From Actinoplanes sichuanensis (GTDB lineage: Bacteria; Actinomycetota; Actinomycetes; Mycobacteriales; Micromonosporaceae): a DNA stretch of 64,000 nucleotides. The notes below the pieces were generated by a model, which was given only the letters and a program-made list of their open reading frames with translations, did no database searches and was not told the origin of the DNA. This document shows, one piece after another, positions 8,928-18,050 of the stretch; position 1 is the first letter of the stretch; the number at the start of each line of letters is the position of its first letter. A program made the translations under genes and the position numbers. The stretch spans positions 9,823,501 to 9,887,500 of the forward strand of contig NZ_AP028461.1 of the NCBI RefSeq assembly GCF_033097365.1. The letters run 5' to 3'.

Positions 8928-10589
8928 ATGCGTCCATCGAGGCGGAGGGCCGCGATCGCGGTTGCCGCAGTCGCTGTTCTGGCAGCTTCCGGCTGCGCCG
9001 AGAGCGAGCGTGACGGTTCGGACGGCGCTGCCGTCAAGGACACGCTGGTCTTCGGCGTCGCCGGTGACCCGAAGGTGCTCGACCCGAGCCTCGCCAGCGA
9101 CGGTGAGTCGCTGCGCGTCGCCCGGCAGATCTTCGAGACGCTGGTTCGCCCGGAGGAAGGCGGCACCAAGGCCTCGCCCGGTCTGGCGGAGAGCTGGACC
9201 CCGGACGCGGCCGGCACCACCTGGACGTTCAAGCTCCGGTCGGGCGTGAAGTTCCACGACGGCACGGACTTCAACGCCGAGGCGGTCTGCGAGAACTTCA
9301 ACCGCTGGTACAACTCGACCGGCCTGATGCAGAGCCCGGACGTCACGCCGTACTGGCAGGACGTGATGGGTGGCTTCGCCAAGAACGAGGACGCGGAGCT
9401 GCCGCCGAGCCTCTTCAAGTCCTGCACGGCGAAGGACGCCACCACGGTCGACCTGGCGTTCACCCGGGTCTCCAGCAAGATCCCGTCGGCGCTCATGCTG
9501 CCGTCGTTCGCGATCCACAGCCCGGCCGCCCTCAAGCAGTACGAGGCGTCGAACATCGCCGGCACCGCGGATGACATCAAGTACCCGTCGTACGCGATGG
9601 AGCACCCCACCGGCACCGGCCCGTTCAAGTTCAAGACCTGGGACAAGGCCAACAAGTCGCTGACCATCGAGCGCAACGACGCCTACTGGGGCGACAAGGC
9701 CAAGCTCAAGACGGTCATCTTCAAGACCATCTCGGACGAGAACGCCCGTAAGCAGGCGCTGCGTTCCGGTGACATCCAGGGCTACGACCTGGTGGGCCCG
9801 GCCGACGTCGAGCCGCTGAAGACCGAGGGCTTCAACGTCCTCACCCGCCCGGCGTTCAACATCCTCTACCTGGCGATCAACCAGAAGGGCAACCCGGCGC
9901 TGGCCAAGCCCGAGGTGCGCCAGGCGATCTCGTACGCGATCAACCGTCAGGCCCTGGTCGACTCGAAGCTGCCCCCGGGCGCGAAGGCCGCCAGCCAGTT
10001 CATGCCGGACACGGTCGAGGGCTGGAACGCCGACGTCAAGAAGTACGACTACAACGTCGAGGAAGCCAAGAAGCTGCTGGCCGCGGCCGGCGCGAGCAAC
10101 CTGAAGCTCAAGTTCCACTACCCGACCGAGGTCACCCGGCCGTACATGCCGAACCCGAAGGACCTGTTCGAGCTGGTCTCGGCCGACCTGAAGGCGGTCG
10201 GTATCGAGGTCGAGGCGATTCCGCTGAAGTGGAGCCCGGACTACCTCAACGCCACCACCTCGGGTAGTGCGCACGACCTGCACTTCCTCGGCTGGACCGG
10301 CGACTACGGCGACGCCTACAACTTCATCGGCACCATGTTCGACCGGCAGAAGGACGAGTGGGGCTTCAACAACCCGGCTCTCTTCGCCCAGTTCAAGGAC
10401 GCCGACACCACCGCTGACAACGCGCAGCGGGTGGAGAAGTACAAGGCGCTGAACGCTGCGATCGCGGAGTTCGCTCCGGGTGTGCCGATCTCGCACTCGC
10501 CGCCGGCGATCGTGTTCGGCAAGGGCCTGACCGGCATCACGCCGAGCCCGCTGACCGACGAGCGTTTCGTCGGGGCCACCTTCTCCTAA
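8928..10589 (+). CDS. ABC importer substrate-binding lipoprotein, peptide/nickel type (family 5)
   Basis: This is the extracytoplasmic receptor of the importer encoded just downstream. The 553-residue product has a positively charged N-terminus, hydrophobic stretch and lipobox AASG-C at residues 20-23, so it should be lipid-anchored. The mature protein has the family 5 solute-binding pattern: KDTLVFGVAGDPKVLDPSLA, then WTFKLRSGVKFHDGTDFNAE, and later TGTGPFKFKTWDK. Family members bind oligopeptides, nickel or other small solutes; the substrate cannot be told from sequence. ATG 8928 follows an AGAGG site. A strong hairpin separates it from the first permease gene, which usually lets the binding protein be made in excess. 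Confidence 0.93.
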   Translation: MRPSRRRAAIAVAAVAVLAASGCAESERDGSDGAAVKDTLVFGVAGDPKVLDPSLASDGESLRVARQIFETLVRPEEGGTKASPGLAESWTPDAAGTTWTFKLRSGVKFHDGTDFNAEAVCENFNRWYNSTGLMQSPDVTPYWQDVMGGFAKNEDAELPPSLFKSCTAKDATTVDLAFTRVSSKIPSALMLPSFAIHSPAALKQYEASNIAGTADDIKYPSYAMEHPTGTGPFKFKTWDKANKSLTIERNDAYWGDKAKLKTVIFKTISDENARKQALRSGDIQGYDLVGPADVEPLKTEGFNVLTRPAFNILYLAINQKGNPALAKPEVRQAISYAINRQALVDSKLPPGAKAASQFMPDTVEGWNADVKKYDYNVEEAKKLLAAAGASNLKLKFHYPTEVTRPYMPNPKDLFELVSADLKAVGIEVEAIPLKWSPDYLNATTSGSAHDLHFLGWTGDYGDAYNFIGTMFDRQKDEWGFNNPALFAQFKDADTTADNAQRVEKYKALNAAIAEFAPGVPISHSPPAIVFGKGLTGITPSPLTDERFVGATFS

Positions 10590-10628
10590 GTCGTAGCCGT
10601 AATCCGGCATCTCCCTATTGCTCTACCG

Positions 10629-10661
10629 GCGGGCGGGCGTCATACCCTGACGCTCGCCCGC
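10629..10661 (+). promoter_or_regulatory. Intercistronic stem-loop between receptor and permease genes
   Basis: Arms 10629-10635 and 10655-10661 pair, then 10637-10642 with 10648-10653 after a single mismatch (G10636 opposite T10654), leaving a five-base loop. There is no T tract. In this position such stems commonly act as a partial terminator or protect the upstream mRNA from decay. Confidence 0.6.
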
Positions 10662-10689
10662 TGTCGACCTCCCACCTTACGAGGCGGCC

Positions 10690-11694
10690 TTGATTCGGTT
10701 CATCGTGCGACGACTGCTACAGCTGATTCCGACGCTGTTCGGTCTGTCGATCCTTCTGTTCATCTGGTTGCGCCGCCTGCCCGGCGGCCCCGAGACCGCG
10801 ATCCTCGGTGAGCGCGGCACCCCGGAGCTGCGTGCGCAGATCCGGCGGAACCTGGGCTTGGACGAGCCGCTGCTGATCCAGTACGGCCGGTTCATGAAGC
10901 GCATGCTCAAGCTCGACCTGGGCACCTCGATCTCGACGAAGCGCGAGGTCATGACCGAGTTCCTGGAGCGTTTCCCGGGGACGGTGGAGCTCACCATCAC
11001 CGCGATGATCATCGCGATCGGTGTGGGCATCCCGCTGGGCTATCTCGCCGCCCGCCGTCGGGGCAGCTTTCTGGACAGCGCCTCGGTCGGTGGCTCCCTG
11101 ATCGGCATCTGCGTCCCGGTGTTCTTCCTGGCGTACGTGCTGAAGGCGATCTTCTCGGAGAACCTGCACCTGTTCCCGTCGAGTGGCCGGCAGGATCCGA
11201 CCCTCGGCGCCACGCGGGTCACCAACTTCTTCGTCCTGGACGGGCTGATGACCCGGGAATGGGATGCCGCGCTCGACGCGCTCTGGCACCTGATCCTGCC
11301 GGGTATCGCCCTGGCCAGCATCCCGCTCGCGATCATCGTCCGGATCACCCGGGCGAGCGTGCTGGAGGTGCTGAGCGAGGACTACGTGCGGACCGCACAG
11401 TCGAAGGGCCTTACCGAGCGTACGGTTCGCGGCCGGCACATCCTGCGCAACGCGATGCTGCCGATCGTCACGGTGATCGGCCTGCTCACCGGTGGTCTGC
11501 TCTCCGGGGCGGTGCTGACCGAGACGGTGTTCGCCTTCAGCGGTATCGGAGCGTTCCTCTATGAGGCGATCAGTAACCGTGACTATCCGGTTCTGATGGG
11601 CTTCATCATGATCATTGCCGTCTTCTACGTCCTGGTGAATCTGCTGGTCGACCTGTCGTACAGCCTGATCGACCCGAGGGTGAGGGTTCGATGA
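10690..11694 (+). CDS. ABC importer permease, DppB/OppB type
   Basis: First membrane subunit of the importer, 334 residues. The N-terminus MIRFIVRRLLQLIPTLFGLS is diagnostic of the DppB/OppB group, followed by further hydrophobic helices. The EAA-type loop that contacts the ATPase is visible as DYVRTAQSKGLTERTVRGRH near residues 231-250. The start is TTG at 10690, supported by a GAGG-type site and by the family N-terminus. The gene ends in a four-base ATGA overlap with the next permease gene, implying translational coupling. Confidence 0.93.
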   Translation: MIRFIVRRLLQLIPTLFGLSILLFIWLRRLPGGPETAILGERGTPELRAQIRRNLGLDEPLLIQYGRFMKRMLKLDLGTSISTKREVMTEFLERFPGTVELTITAMIIAIGVGIPLGYLAARRRGSFLDSASVGGSLIGICVPVFFLAYVLKAIFSENLHLFPSSGRQDPTLGATRVTNFFVLDGLMTREWDAALDALWHLILPGIALASIPLAIIVRITRASVLEVLSEDYVRTAQSKGLTERTVRGRHILRNAMLPIVTVIGLLTGGLLSGAVLTETVFAFSGIGAFLYEAISNRDYPVLMGFIMIIAVFYVLVNLLVDLSYSLIDPRVRVR

Positions 11695-12644
11695 GCACCA
11701 AGACCGACAAGATCGACGCGCTGAGCGAACTGTCCGCGGTCAAGCAGGACGAGCACGGCGTCAGCCTGTGGACCGAGGCGATCCGGCGGGTGCGCCGGAA
11801 CCCGAGCGCCCTCATCGGCATCGGCATCCTGCTGCTCTTCGTGGTGGTCGCGATCGTCGGGCCGTGGCTGGCCCCGTATTCGCCGACCGACACGATGGGC
11901 ATCCGGGAAGGCGTGATCAAGCCGGGCTCCATCCCGGGGCCGTCGGCCGAGCACTGGTTCGGCTACGACCACCAGGGCCGTGACGAGTTCAGCCGGATGC
12001 TCATCGGCGCCCGGCAGACGTTGCTGGTCGGCATCATCTCCACCCTGATCGGTCTCACCCTGGGCGCGTTGATCGGTGGCGTCGCCGGTGCCGCCGCGGG
12101 TCTCGGCGGCCGGGTCGGCAAGGCCGTCGACTCGGTGCTGATGCGTATCGTCGACATGCTGCTGGCCCTGCCCAGCCTGCTGCTGGCGGTCAGCATCGCG
12201 GCCCTGCTCGGTGCCAGCCTGACCACCGTGATGATCGCGGTCGGTGTGGTGTCGGTGCCGATCTTCGCCCGGCTGCTGCGGGGCGCCATGGTCGCCCAGT
12301 CCGGTGGCGACTACGTGCTGGCCGCGACCTCGCTCGGGGTCAAGCGGCGCCGGATCGCGCTCACCCACATCGTGCCGAACTCGCTGGCCCCGGTGATCGT
12401 GCAGGCGACGCTGACGCTGGCCACCGCGATCATCGAGGCGGCCGCGCTGTCCTTCCTCGGACTGGGCAACCCGGACTCGTCGACCCCGGAGTGGGGCCTG
12501 ATGCTCGCCGACGCCCAGCCGTACCTGGATGCCCGGCCCGGTCTGGCGATCTATCCGGCGATCGGCATCATCATCACCGCGCTCGGGTTCACCCTGCTCG
12601 GTGAGGCGTTGCGCGAGGCACTCGACCCGAAACTGCGGAAGTGA
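11691..12644 (+). CDS. ABC importer permease, DppC/OppC type
   Basis: Second membrane subunit, 317 residues. It has the DppC N-terminal cytoplasmic segment (ALIGIGILLLFVVVAIVGPWLAP forms the first helix), the family signature HWFGYDHQGRDEFSRMLIGAR, and the EAA loop DYVLAATSLGVKRRRIALTH near residues 206-225. The C-terminal helix ends LLGEALREALDPKLRK as usual. ATG 11691 overlaps the stop of the preceding permease gene by four bases. It would pair with the DppB-type subunit to form the channel. Confidence 0.93.
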   Translation: MSTKTDKIDALSELSAVKQDEHGVSLWTEAIRRVRRNPSALIGIGILLLFVVVAIVGPWLAPYSPTDTMGIREGVIKPGSIPGPSAEHWFGYDHQGRDEFSRMLIGARQTLLVGIISTLIGLTLGALIGGVAGAAAGLGGRVGKAVDSVLMRIVDMLLALPSLLLAVSIAALLGASLTTVMIAVGVVSVPIFARLLRGAMVAQSGGDYVLAATSLGVKRRRIALTHIVPNSLAPVIVQATLTLATAIIEAAALSFLGLGNPDSSTPEWGLMLADAQPYLDARPGLAIYPAIGIIITALGFTLLGEALREALDPKLRK

Positions 12645-12651
12645 GGCCGCG

Positions 12652-13644
12652 ATGCCACTGCTAGACGTCAAGGATCTGTCCGTCACGTTCGAGCGGCGCG
12701 GTCAGCGCACCGTCCGGGCGGTCGACGGGGTGTCGTTCTCGGTCGAGGCGGGCGAGGTCGTCGGCCTGGTCGGCGAATCCGGCTGCGGCAAGAGCGTCAC
12801 CTCGCTGGCTCTGATGGGCCTGCTGCCGAAGCAGAAGGGTGTGAAGATCGGCGGCTCGGCGATGTTCAACGACACCGATCTGCTCAAGACCGACGAGCGG
12901 ACGATGCGGGACATTCGCGGCCGGGACGTCGCGATGATCTTCCAGGACCCGCTGTCCTCGCTGAACCCGGTGGTCCCGATCGGTATCCAGGTGACCGAGG
13001 TGCTGGCCCGGCACCGCGGCCTGACCGGCGAGAAGGCTCGCGTCGAGGCCACCGACCTGCTCAACCGGGTCGGTATCCCGGACCCCACGCGGCGGCTCAA
13101 GGAGTACCCGCACCAGCTCTCCGGCGGCATGCGGCAGCGGGCGCTGATCGCGATGGCGGTCGCCTGCCGGCCGAAACTGCTGATCGCCGACGAGCCGACC
13201 ACCGCGCTCGACGTGACCATCCAGGCACAGATCCTGGAACTGCTGCGTGGGCTGGTCAAGGACTCCGGGACCGCGCTCGTCATGATCACGCACGACCTCG
13301 GTGTGGTGGCCGGTATGTGCGACACGGTCAACGTGCTATACGCCGGCCGGGTCGTCGAGTCGGCCCGCCGGAAACCGCTGTTCGCCGAGCCGCGGCACCC
13401 GTACACCACGGGGCTGCTGGGTTCGGTTCCGCGCCTCGACTCGGGCAAGGGCGAGCGGCTGCACGCGATCCGCGGTTCGGTGCGTGACGTCCTGCCGTGG
13501 CCCGACGGGTGTGCGTTCGCCCCGCGGTGCGATCGGCGCGTCGACGCCTGTGTCGGCGAGCCTCCGGCGCTGGTCGAGGGCATGCACCGGCACGCGTACC
13601 GCTGTGTCAATCCCGAGTCGCGGACCGTGGAGGTGTCATCGTGA
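12652..13644 (+). CDS. ABC importer ATPase, DppD/OppD type
   Basis: First ATP-hydrolysing subunit, 330 residues. Walker A GESGCGKS near residue 43, signature LSGGMRQR, Walker [13 protein letters not shown], and H-loop [11 protein letters not shown] are all present. The C-terminal oligopeptide-transporter domain carries cysteines ([19 protein letters not shown]) that in this group can hold an iron-sulphur cluster. ATG 12652 lies seven bases after the permease stop. Its own stop overlaps the next ATPase gene by four bases (GTGA). The frame continues upstream inside the permease gene but without family similarity. Confidence 0.94.
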   Translation: MPLLDVKDLSVTFERRGQRTVRAVDGVSFSVEAGEVVGLVGESGCGKSVTSLALMGLLPKQKGVKIGGSAMFNDTDLLKTDERTMRDIRGRDVAMIFQDPLSSLNPVVPIGIQVTEVLARHRGLTGEKARVEATDLLNRVGIPDPTRRLKEYPHQLSGGMRQRALIAMAVACRPKLLIADEPTTALDVTIQAQILELLRGLVKDSGTALVMITHDLGVVAGMCDTVNVLYAGRVVESARRKPLFAEPRHPYTTGLLGSVPRLDSGKGERLHAIRGSVRDVLPWPDGCAFAPRCDRRVDACVGEPPALVEGMHRHAYRCVNPESRTVEVSS

Positions 13645-14753
13645 CCGAGGCGCTGGTCGAGGTCGACGACCTCAAAGTGCATTTCCCGATCAAGCGCGGT
13701 GTCTTCCTGGACCGGGTGGTCGGGCATGTCAAGGCGGTCGACGGCGTCGACCTACGGATCGCGAAGGGCGAGACGTACGGGCTGGTCGGCGAGTCCGGCT
13801 GCGGCAAGTCCACCCTGGGCCGTGCGTTGCTGCAGCTCACTCCGCCGACCGGAGGGAAGGTGACCTTCGACGGCACCGAGCTGACCACGCTGCCGGCCAA
13901 GCAGCTGCGGTCGATGCGCCGGCGCATGCAGATGATCTTCCAGGACCCGATGTCCAGTCTGGACCCGCGTCAGAACGTCGAGTCGATCCTCACCGAGGGC
14001 CTGCACGCGCACGGCCTCGGCGGTGACCGGGCCGAGCGGCGGAAGATCATCGCGAAGTCGCTCGACGCGGTCGGCCTGCCGCAGTGGGCGCTGTCCCGCT
14101 ACCCGCACGAGTTCTCCGGTGGCCAGCGGCAGCGCATCGGCATCGCCCGGGCCGTGGTGCTCAACCCGGACCTGATCGTCGCCGACGAGCCGGTCTCGGC
14201 ACTGGACGTGTCGATCCAGGCGCAGGTGATCAACCTGCTGGAGGAGCTCCAGGACGAACTGGGCCTCACCTACCTGGTGATCGCCCATGACCTGGCGGTG
14301 GTCCGGCACATCTCGGACACGGTCGGCGTGATGTACCTGGGCGCCCTCGTCGAGGAGGCACCCAGCGACGACCTCTACCGTCAGCCGCTGCACCCGTACA
14401 CGCGGGCGTTGATGTCGGCCGTTCCGGTGCCCGACCCCGAGGTCGAGGATCGGCGCGAGCGCATCCTGCTCGCCGGTGACCTGCCGTCACCGGCGAATCC
14501 GCCGTCCGGTTGCCGCTTCCACACCCGGTGCCCGTGGGCGCAGCCGACCAAGTGCCGCGACGAGCGGCCCGGGCTGCGGATCATCGGGACCGGTTCGCAC
14601 CGGGTGGCCTGCCACTGGGCCGAGCAGATCGAATCCGGGGAGATCCGGCCGCACGCGGTGAAGGCCGAGGTCGTCGCGGACGGTGCCGGGGCGAAGGACG
14701 CCCACGGCGCCCTGCACTCCGCATTGGAGACTCCCGGCGGTCCGGTGGTCTGA
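13641..14753 (+). CDS. ABC importer ATPase, DppF/OppF type
   Basis: Second ATPase of the importer, 370 residues. It begins [20 protein letters not shown], the typical OppF start. Walker [10 protein letters not shown], signature [14 protein letters not shown], Walker [13 protein letters not shown] and H-loop [11 protein letters not shown] are intact. The C-terminal cysteine motif ([15 protein letters not shown]) is present. The GTG start at 13641 overlaps the DppD-type stop. With the receptor, two permeases and this pair of ATPases the importer is complete. A strong terminator follows. Confidence 0.94.
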   Translation: MTEALVEVDDLKVHFPIKRGVFLDRVVGHVKAVDGVDLRIAKGETYGLVGESGCGKSTLGRALLQLTPPTGGKVTFDGTELTTLPAKQLRSMRRRMQMIFQDPMSSLDPRQNVESILTEGLHAHGLGGDRAERRKIIAKSLDAVGLPQWALSRYPHEFSGGQRQRIGIARAVVLNPDLIVADEPVSALDVSIQAQVINLLEELQDELGLTYLVIAHDLAVVRHISDTVGVMYLGALVEEAPSDDLYRQPLHPYTRALMSAVPVPDPEVEDRRERILLAGDLPSPANPPSGCRFHTRCPWAQPTKCRDERPGLRIIGTGSHRVACHWAEQIESGEIRPHAVKAEVVADGAGAKDAHGALHSALETPGGPVV

Positions 14754-14771
14754 GAACCTTCGTGGTACGAG

Positions 14772-14804
14772 AAGAGGCCGCTCCCGTGTCGGGAGCGGCC
14801 TCTT
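14772..14804. terminator. Bidirectional terminator between the ABC operon and a convergent gene
   Basis: A perfect 15-base stem (14772-14786 with 14790-14804) with a three-base loop. TTT follows on the plus strand at 14803-14805. It lies between two convergent stop codons. Confidence 0.85.
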
Positions 14805-14819
14805 TCGTCGGTTCCGGTC

Positions 14820-16283
14820 TCAGAACATGAACAGTGGCCGGTCCGCCTGCCGGAGGTACTCGCAGCCGACCCCGGTGTCGGCACCGGACGTCTCGGCGAA
14901 CAGGACGCAGTTGTCGCCGAGCGAGGACCCGTCGGCGCCGCCGTCGACGGTGTCGATGCCGTCGCCCTGACCGGCGTCCAGGTAGTCGTCGCCGGCCTCG
15001 CCGTAGAGCTGGTCCCGACCCTCGTCGCCCTCGACGGCGTCGTTACCGGCACCGCCACGGATCACGTCGTCGCCTCGGCCTCCGGCGAACTTGTTGGCCG
15101 AGCCGTTGCCGGTGAGCCGGTCGTTGCCGCTGCCGCCCCGCACGTCCTCGACGTCCCAGCCGACCGTGTCGCGTTCCCCGGCCTGGCCGTCGTCCCCGGT
15201 GACACCGTCGAGGTCCACGGTGACCGCGCGCGTGCGGTCCTGGTAATCGACGAAGTCCTCGCCGGTACCGCCGAACAGCACATCGGCGCCGGTCTCGGCG
15301 TAGAGCCGGTCGTCGCCGGCCCCGCCCTCCAGCCGGTTGTCACCCGAGCCGCCCTGCAGGATGTCGTTGCCGCCGAGTCCCAGGAGGGTGTCGCTGCCCA
15401 GGCCGCCCTGCAACTCGTCAGGGCCGTTGGTACCGACGAGACGGTCGTTGCCGAGACCACCCTGGATCCGGTCGATGCCGGTCAGGGTGTCGCCTTCGCC
15501 CTTGGCCCCGTCATCACCGGTGACCCCGTCGGAGTCCGCGCTGATCGGCTTCCGCCGGTTGGAGTAGTCGGCGAGATCGCTGCCCGCGCCGCCGGAGATC
15601 AGGTCGCGGTCCGAGTACGGCACCGGGTAGTCGTTCGGCCCCTGGTCCCACTCCTGGTAGAAGTAGTCGTCGCCGGCGCCGCCGTACTCGCGGTCGTTAC
15701 CGGCACTGCCGACGAGCTGGTCGTTGCCGTCGCCACCGGCCAGCGCGTCGCCGCCCCAGTCGCCGTTCAGGCTGTCGTTGCCGGCCTCGCCCCAGAGCCG
15801 GTCCGCGTCGTCGCCGCCGCTGAGCGAGTCTCCGCCGGCCCGGCCGTAGAGCCGGTCGGCGCCGGCCTCACCGATCAGCCGGTCGCCCCGGGGGCCGCCG
15901 ACCAGGACGTCGTTGCCGTCGCCGCCGTTCGCGGAGATCGCCAGGTCGGAGCGGTTGGTCACCGAGTCGTTCTTGGCGCCGAGGTAGAACAGGACCCGGG
16001 TCGGTGTCTTCGCCGTGGTGCAGCGGACCCGGGTCTTGTCGCCCTTGACCGCCTTGCAGCCCTTGCCGGCTTTGACCGTCACCCGGTCGTCGATCGTGAC
16101 GGTGTTGCCGGAGCGGGTCACGACGACCCGGTTGACCTGGCCCGAGCCGGCCACGAATCTGATCCGGGTGCTGTCCACAACGGATGCGGCACCCACGGAC
16201 GCGGCCTGCGCCGGGACGCCGAACGCGAACGTGGCGGTCAGTGCGGCGGTGCCGGCACTGACTATTCGGAAAGCGCGAGCCAC
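14820..16283 (-). CDS. Secreted calcium-binding RTX-repeat protein 1
   Basis: The 487-residue product has a signal peptide (AALTATFAFGVPAQAAS, cleavage after AQA). A conserved N-terminal domain (DDRVTVKAGKGCKAVKGDKT, with a cysteine pair) is followed by many nonapeptide repeats of the GGxGxDxL type, such as GGDGNDVLVGG, GEAGNDSLNGD and GGRGDDVIRGG, which form calcium-loaded beta-rolls. Two inserts near DLDGVTGDDG interrupt the array. No protease or lipase domain is attached, so the function is unknown; a structural or calcium-binding extracellular role is inferred. It is a clear paralogue of the gene at 18051-19133. No type I secretion genes are nearby; the signal peptide suggests Sec export. 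Confidence 0.88.
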   Translation of the reverse strand: MARAFRIVSAGTAALTATFAFGVPAQAASVGAASVVDSTRIRFVAGSGQVNRVVVTRSGNTVTIDDRVTVKAGKGCKAVKGDKTRVRCTTAKTPTRVLFYLGAKNDSVTNRSDLAISANGGDGNDVLVGGPRGDRLIGEAGADRLYGRAGGDSLSGGDDADRLWGEAGNDSLNGDWGGDALAGGDGNDQLVGSAGNDREYGGAGDDYFYQEWDQGPNDYPVPYSDRDLISGGAGSDLADYSNRRKPISADSDGVTGDDGAKGEGDTLTGIDRIQGGLGNDRLVGTNGPDELQGGLGSDTLLGLGGNDILQGGSGDNRLEGGAGDDRLYAETGADVLFGGTGEDFVDYQDRTRAVTVDLDGVTGDDGQAGERDTVGWDVEDVRGGSGNDRLTGNGSANKFAGGRGDDVIRGGAGNDAVEGDEGRDQLYGEAGDDYLDAGQGDGIDTVDGGADGSSLGDNCVLFAETSGADTGVGCEYLRQADRPLFMF

Positions 16284-16468
16284 AGTGGAGTCCCCCGTCT
16301 TCGATGCTGATCGAGTAGATCATCGTCGCTACGGGTGCGTCTCGTCCAGTGGCGGTGACCATCGCATTCAGCCCGGCGGTCGCGTTTCGGCCGTGCGCCG
16401 TCGCGGCGTCGCGTCGTAGGTGCGGAAGTAGTGGTTTCCGGTGCGGGCCACGGCGTACCGCATAGGGG

Positions 16469-18037
16469 TTATGACCAGGGGATCTCGGGAGATCGGTGGA
16501 AACGTAGACCGTCGCGGACCCATCGCGGGCCGTAGGCCCCCAAGCGGGATCGGAACGAGGCCCAGTCGTGGGTGGCGCGCGGTGACCAGCCGATCTCGGC
16601 GATGGCGACCAGCCGGGGGAAGGCCAGGAACTCGATGTCGTCCTCGGTGCGCAGCGTCTCCGACCAGAGGGGTGCCTCGACGCCGAGGATGCTCGCCGCG
16701 GGGATGCCGGGGAGCAGGGTCGCCGGATCCCAGCCGTACGCGGTGCTCACCTCGATCGCCCCGGCCCAGTCGAGGCCACCGGGGGTGAGGAGGTCGTACT
16801 CCATGTCGAGGTAGGTGCGGTTCGCCGGCGACATGATCAGTCTCGCGCCGGCGGCGACCGCGGTGGCGACCGACGGGTGGTTGCGTTCGCGGCCCCAGAA
16901 CTGCAGGACCGATCGGGTGGCCGCCGGTGACTGGCCGATCTCGTGCCAGCCGTAGGGGATCTTGCCGTACTTCTCGACCAGTGGGAGGACACGGCGCTGG
17001 AACGCCAGATAGCCGCCGTGCGGGGTGGCGAACGTCTCGTCGCCACCGATGTGCAGGTACGGGCCGGGCGTCATCTCGGCCAGTTCCCGGATGACGTCTT
17101 CGACGAACCGGTAGGTGATCTCCTCGCGCACGCAGAGGGTGCTGTAGCCGACCCGCATGTCGGTACGCGGTCGCGGCGCCACCCCGTCGCAGGTCAGCTC
17201 GGGATAGGCGGTCTGGGCGGCGTTCACGTGACCCGGCATGTCGATCTCCGGGATGATCGTGACGTTGCGGTCGGCGGCGTAGCGGACCAGTTCCCGGTAG
17301 TCGGCCTTGGTCAGAAAGCCGCCACCGGCCCCGCCCACCCCGGTGCCGGGCGCGCCACCCACCTCGGTCAACCTCGGCCATGCGTCGATCTGGATGCGCC
17401 AGCCCTGGTCGTCGCTCAGATGCAGGTGCAGGTGATTGATCTTGAAGCGGGCGATCCGGTCGATGTGGGTACGGATCTCGTCCGGCGTGTGGAAGTGGCG
17501 GGCCAGGTCGAGCATCGTGCCTCGGTAGGCGTACCGCGGCCGGTCGTTGATCGTCCCGCCCGGAACGATCCACTCTGCTCGCCGCGGAGAGTCCGCCTCG
17601 ATCGCCGTCGGCAGCAGCTGGCGTAGGGTCTGCACCCCGTTGAAGAGGCCGGCCCGTTCGGTGGCCAGCAACTCGACGCCGTCCCGGTGCACGGTCAGGC
17701 GGTAACCCTCGGCCCCGTGACCCGGCTCCCGGCGCAGCCGGATCGAGTCCTCCGTCGGCCGGGTGCTGATCGGCAGGGCGAAACCGGTCGCCGGCCGGAG
17801 GATCGCGGCGAGCTGATCGGCGATGTCGTCGTCGCCGACGATCGTGGTGTCCGAGGTGATCCGGAAGTCGTCACCCGGAGCCGGTACCGCCTCCGCCACC
17901 GCCGGAAGAACGCTGGTCAGAGCGATCGGCATGCGTTCCGGGGCTGGCCCGGCCGAGGTGGTCGCGGTGACCAGCGGCAGGGCTACGACCAGGGCCACGG
18001 CCAGACGGGGAACACGCACCCGCCCGACCGTAGCCAC
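16469..18037 (-). CDS. Secreted beta-N-acetylhexosaminidase, glycoside hydrolase family 20
   Basis: GH20 enzymes remove terminal N-acetylhexosamine from chitin fragments and glycans by substrate-assisted catalysis. The 522-residue product starts with a signal-peptide-like segment (RLAVALVVALPLVTATTSAG). A GH20b domain precedes the barrel, which opens with YRGTMLDLARHFH and INHLHLHLSDDQGWRI. The catalytic Asp-Glu pair is visible in LHIGGDE near residue 331. The C-terminal part carries LIMSPANRTYLDM and W-rich substrate loops. The GTG start at 18037 lies only 13 bases after the upstream RTX-like gene, so the two are probably co-transcribed. Extracellular glycan scavenging or cell-wall processing is likely. 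Confidence 0.92.
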   Translation of the reverse strand: MATVGRVRVPRLAVALVVALPLVTATTSAGPAPERMPIALTSVLPAVAEAVPAPGDDFRITSDTTIVGDDDIADQLAAILRPATGFALPISTRPTEDSIRLRREPGHGAEGYRLTVHRDGVELLATERAGLFNGVQTLRQLLPTAIEADSPRRAEWIVPGGTINDRPRYAYRGTMLDLARHFHTPDEIRTHIDRIARFKINHLHLHLSDDQGWRIQIDAWPRLTEVGGAPGTGVGGAGGGFLTKADYRELVRYAADRNVTIIPEIDMPGHVNAAQTAYPELTCDGVAPRPRTDMRVGYSTLCVREEITYRFVEDVIRELAEMTPGPYLHIGGDETFATPHGGYLAFQRRVLPLVEKYGKIPYGWHEIGQSPAATRSVLQFWGRERNHPSVATAVAAGARLIMSPANRTYLDMEYDLLTPGGLDWAGAIEVSTAYGWDPATLLPGIPAASILGVEAPLWSETLRTEDDIEFLAFPRLVAIAEIGWSPRATHDWASFRSRLGAYGPRWVRDGLRFHRSPEIPWS

Positions 18038-18050
18038 CGAGGTCCAGCGA

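Noticed and set aside
8859..10610. 583-codon minus-strand open frame
   Set aside because: Antisense to the substrate-binding lipoprotein gene, which has clear family motifs.
14820..16283. RTX toxin interpretation of the calcium-repeat proteins
   Set aside because: There is no acyltransferase, pore-forming domain or type I exporter, and both proteins have Sec-type signal peptides.
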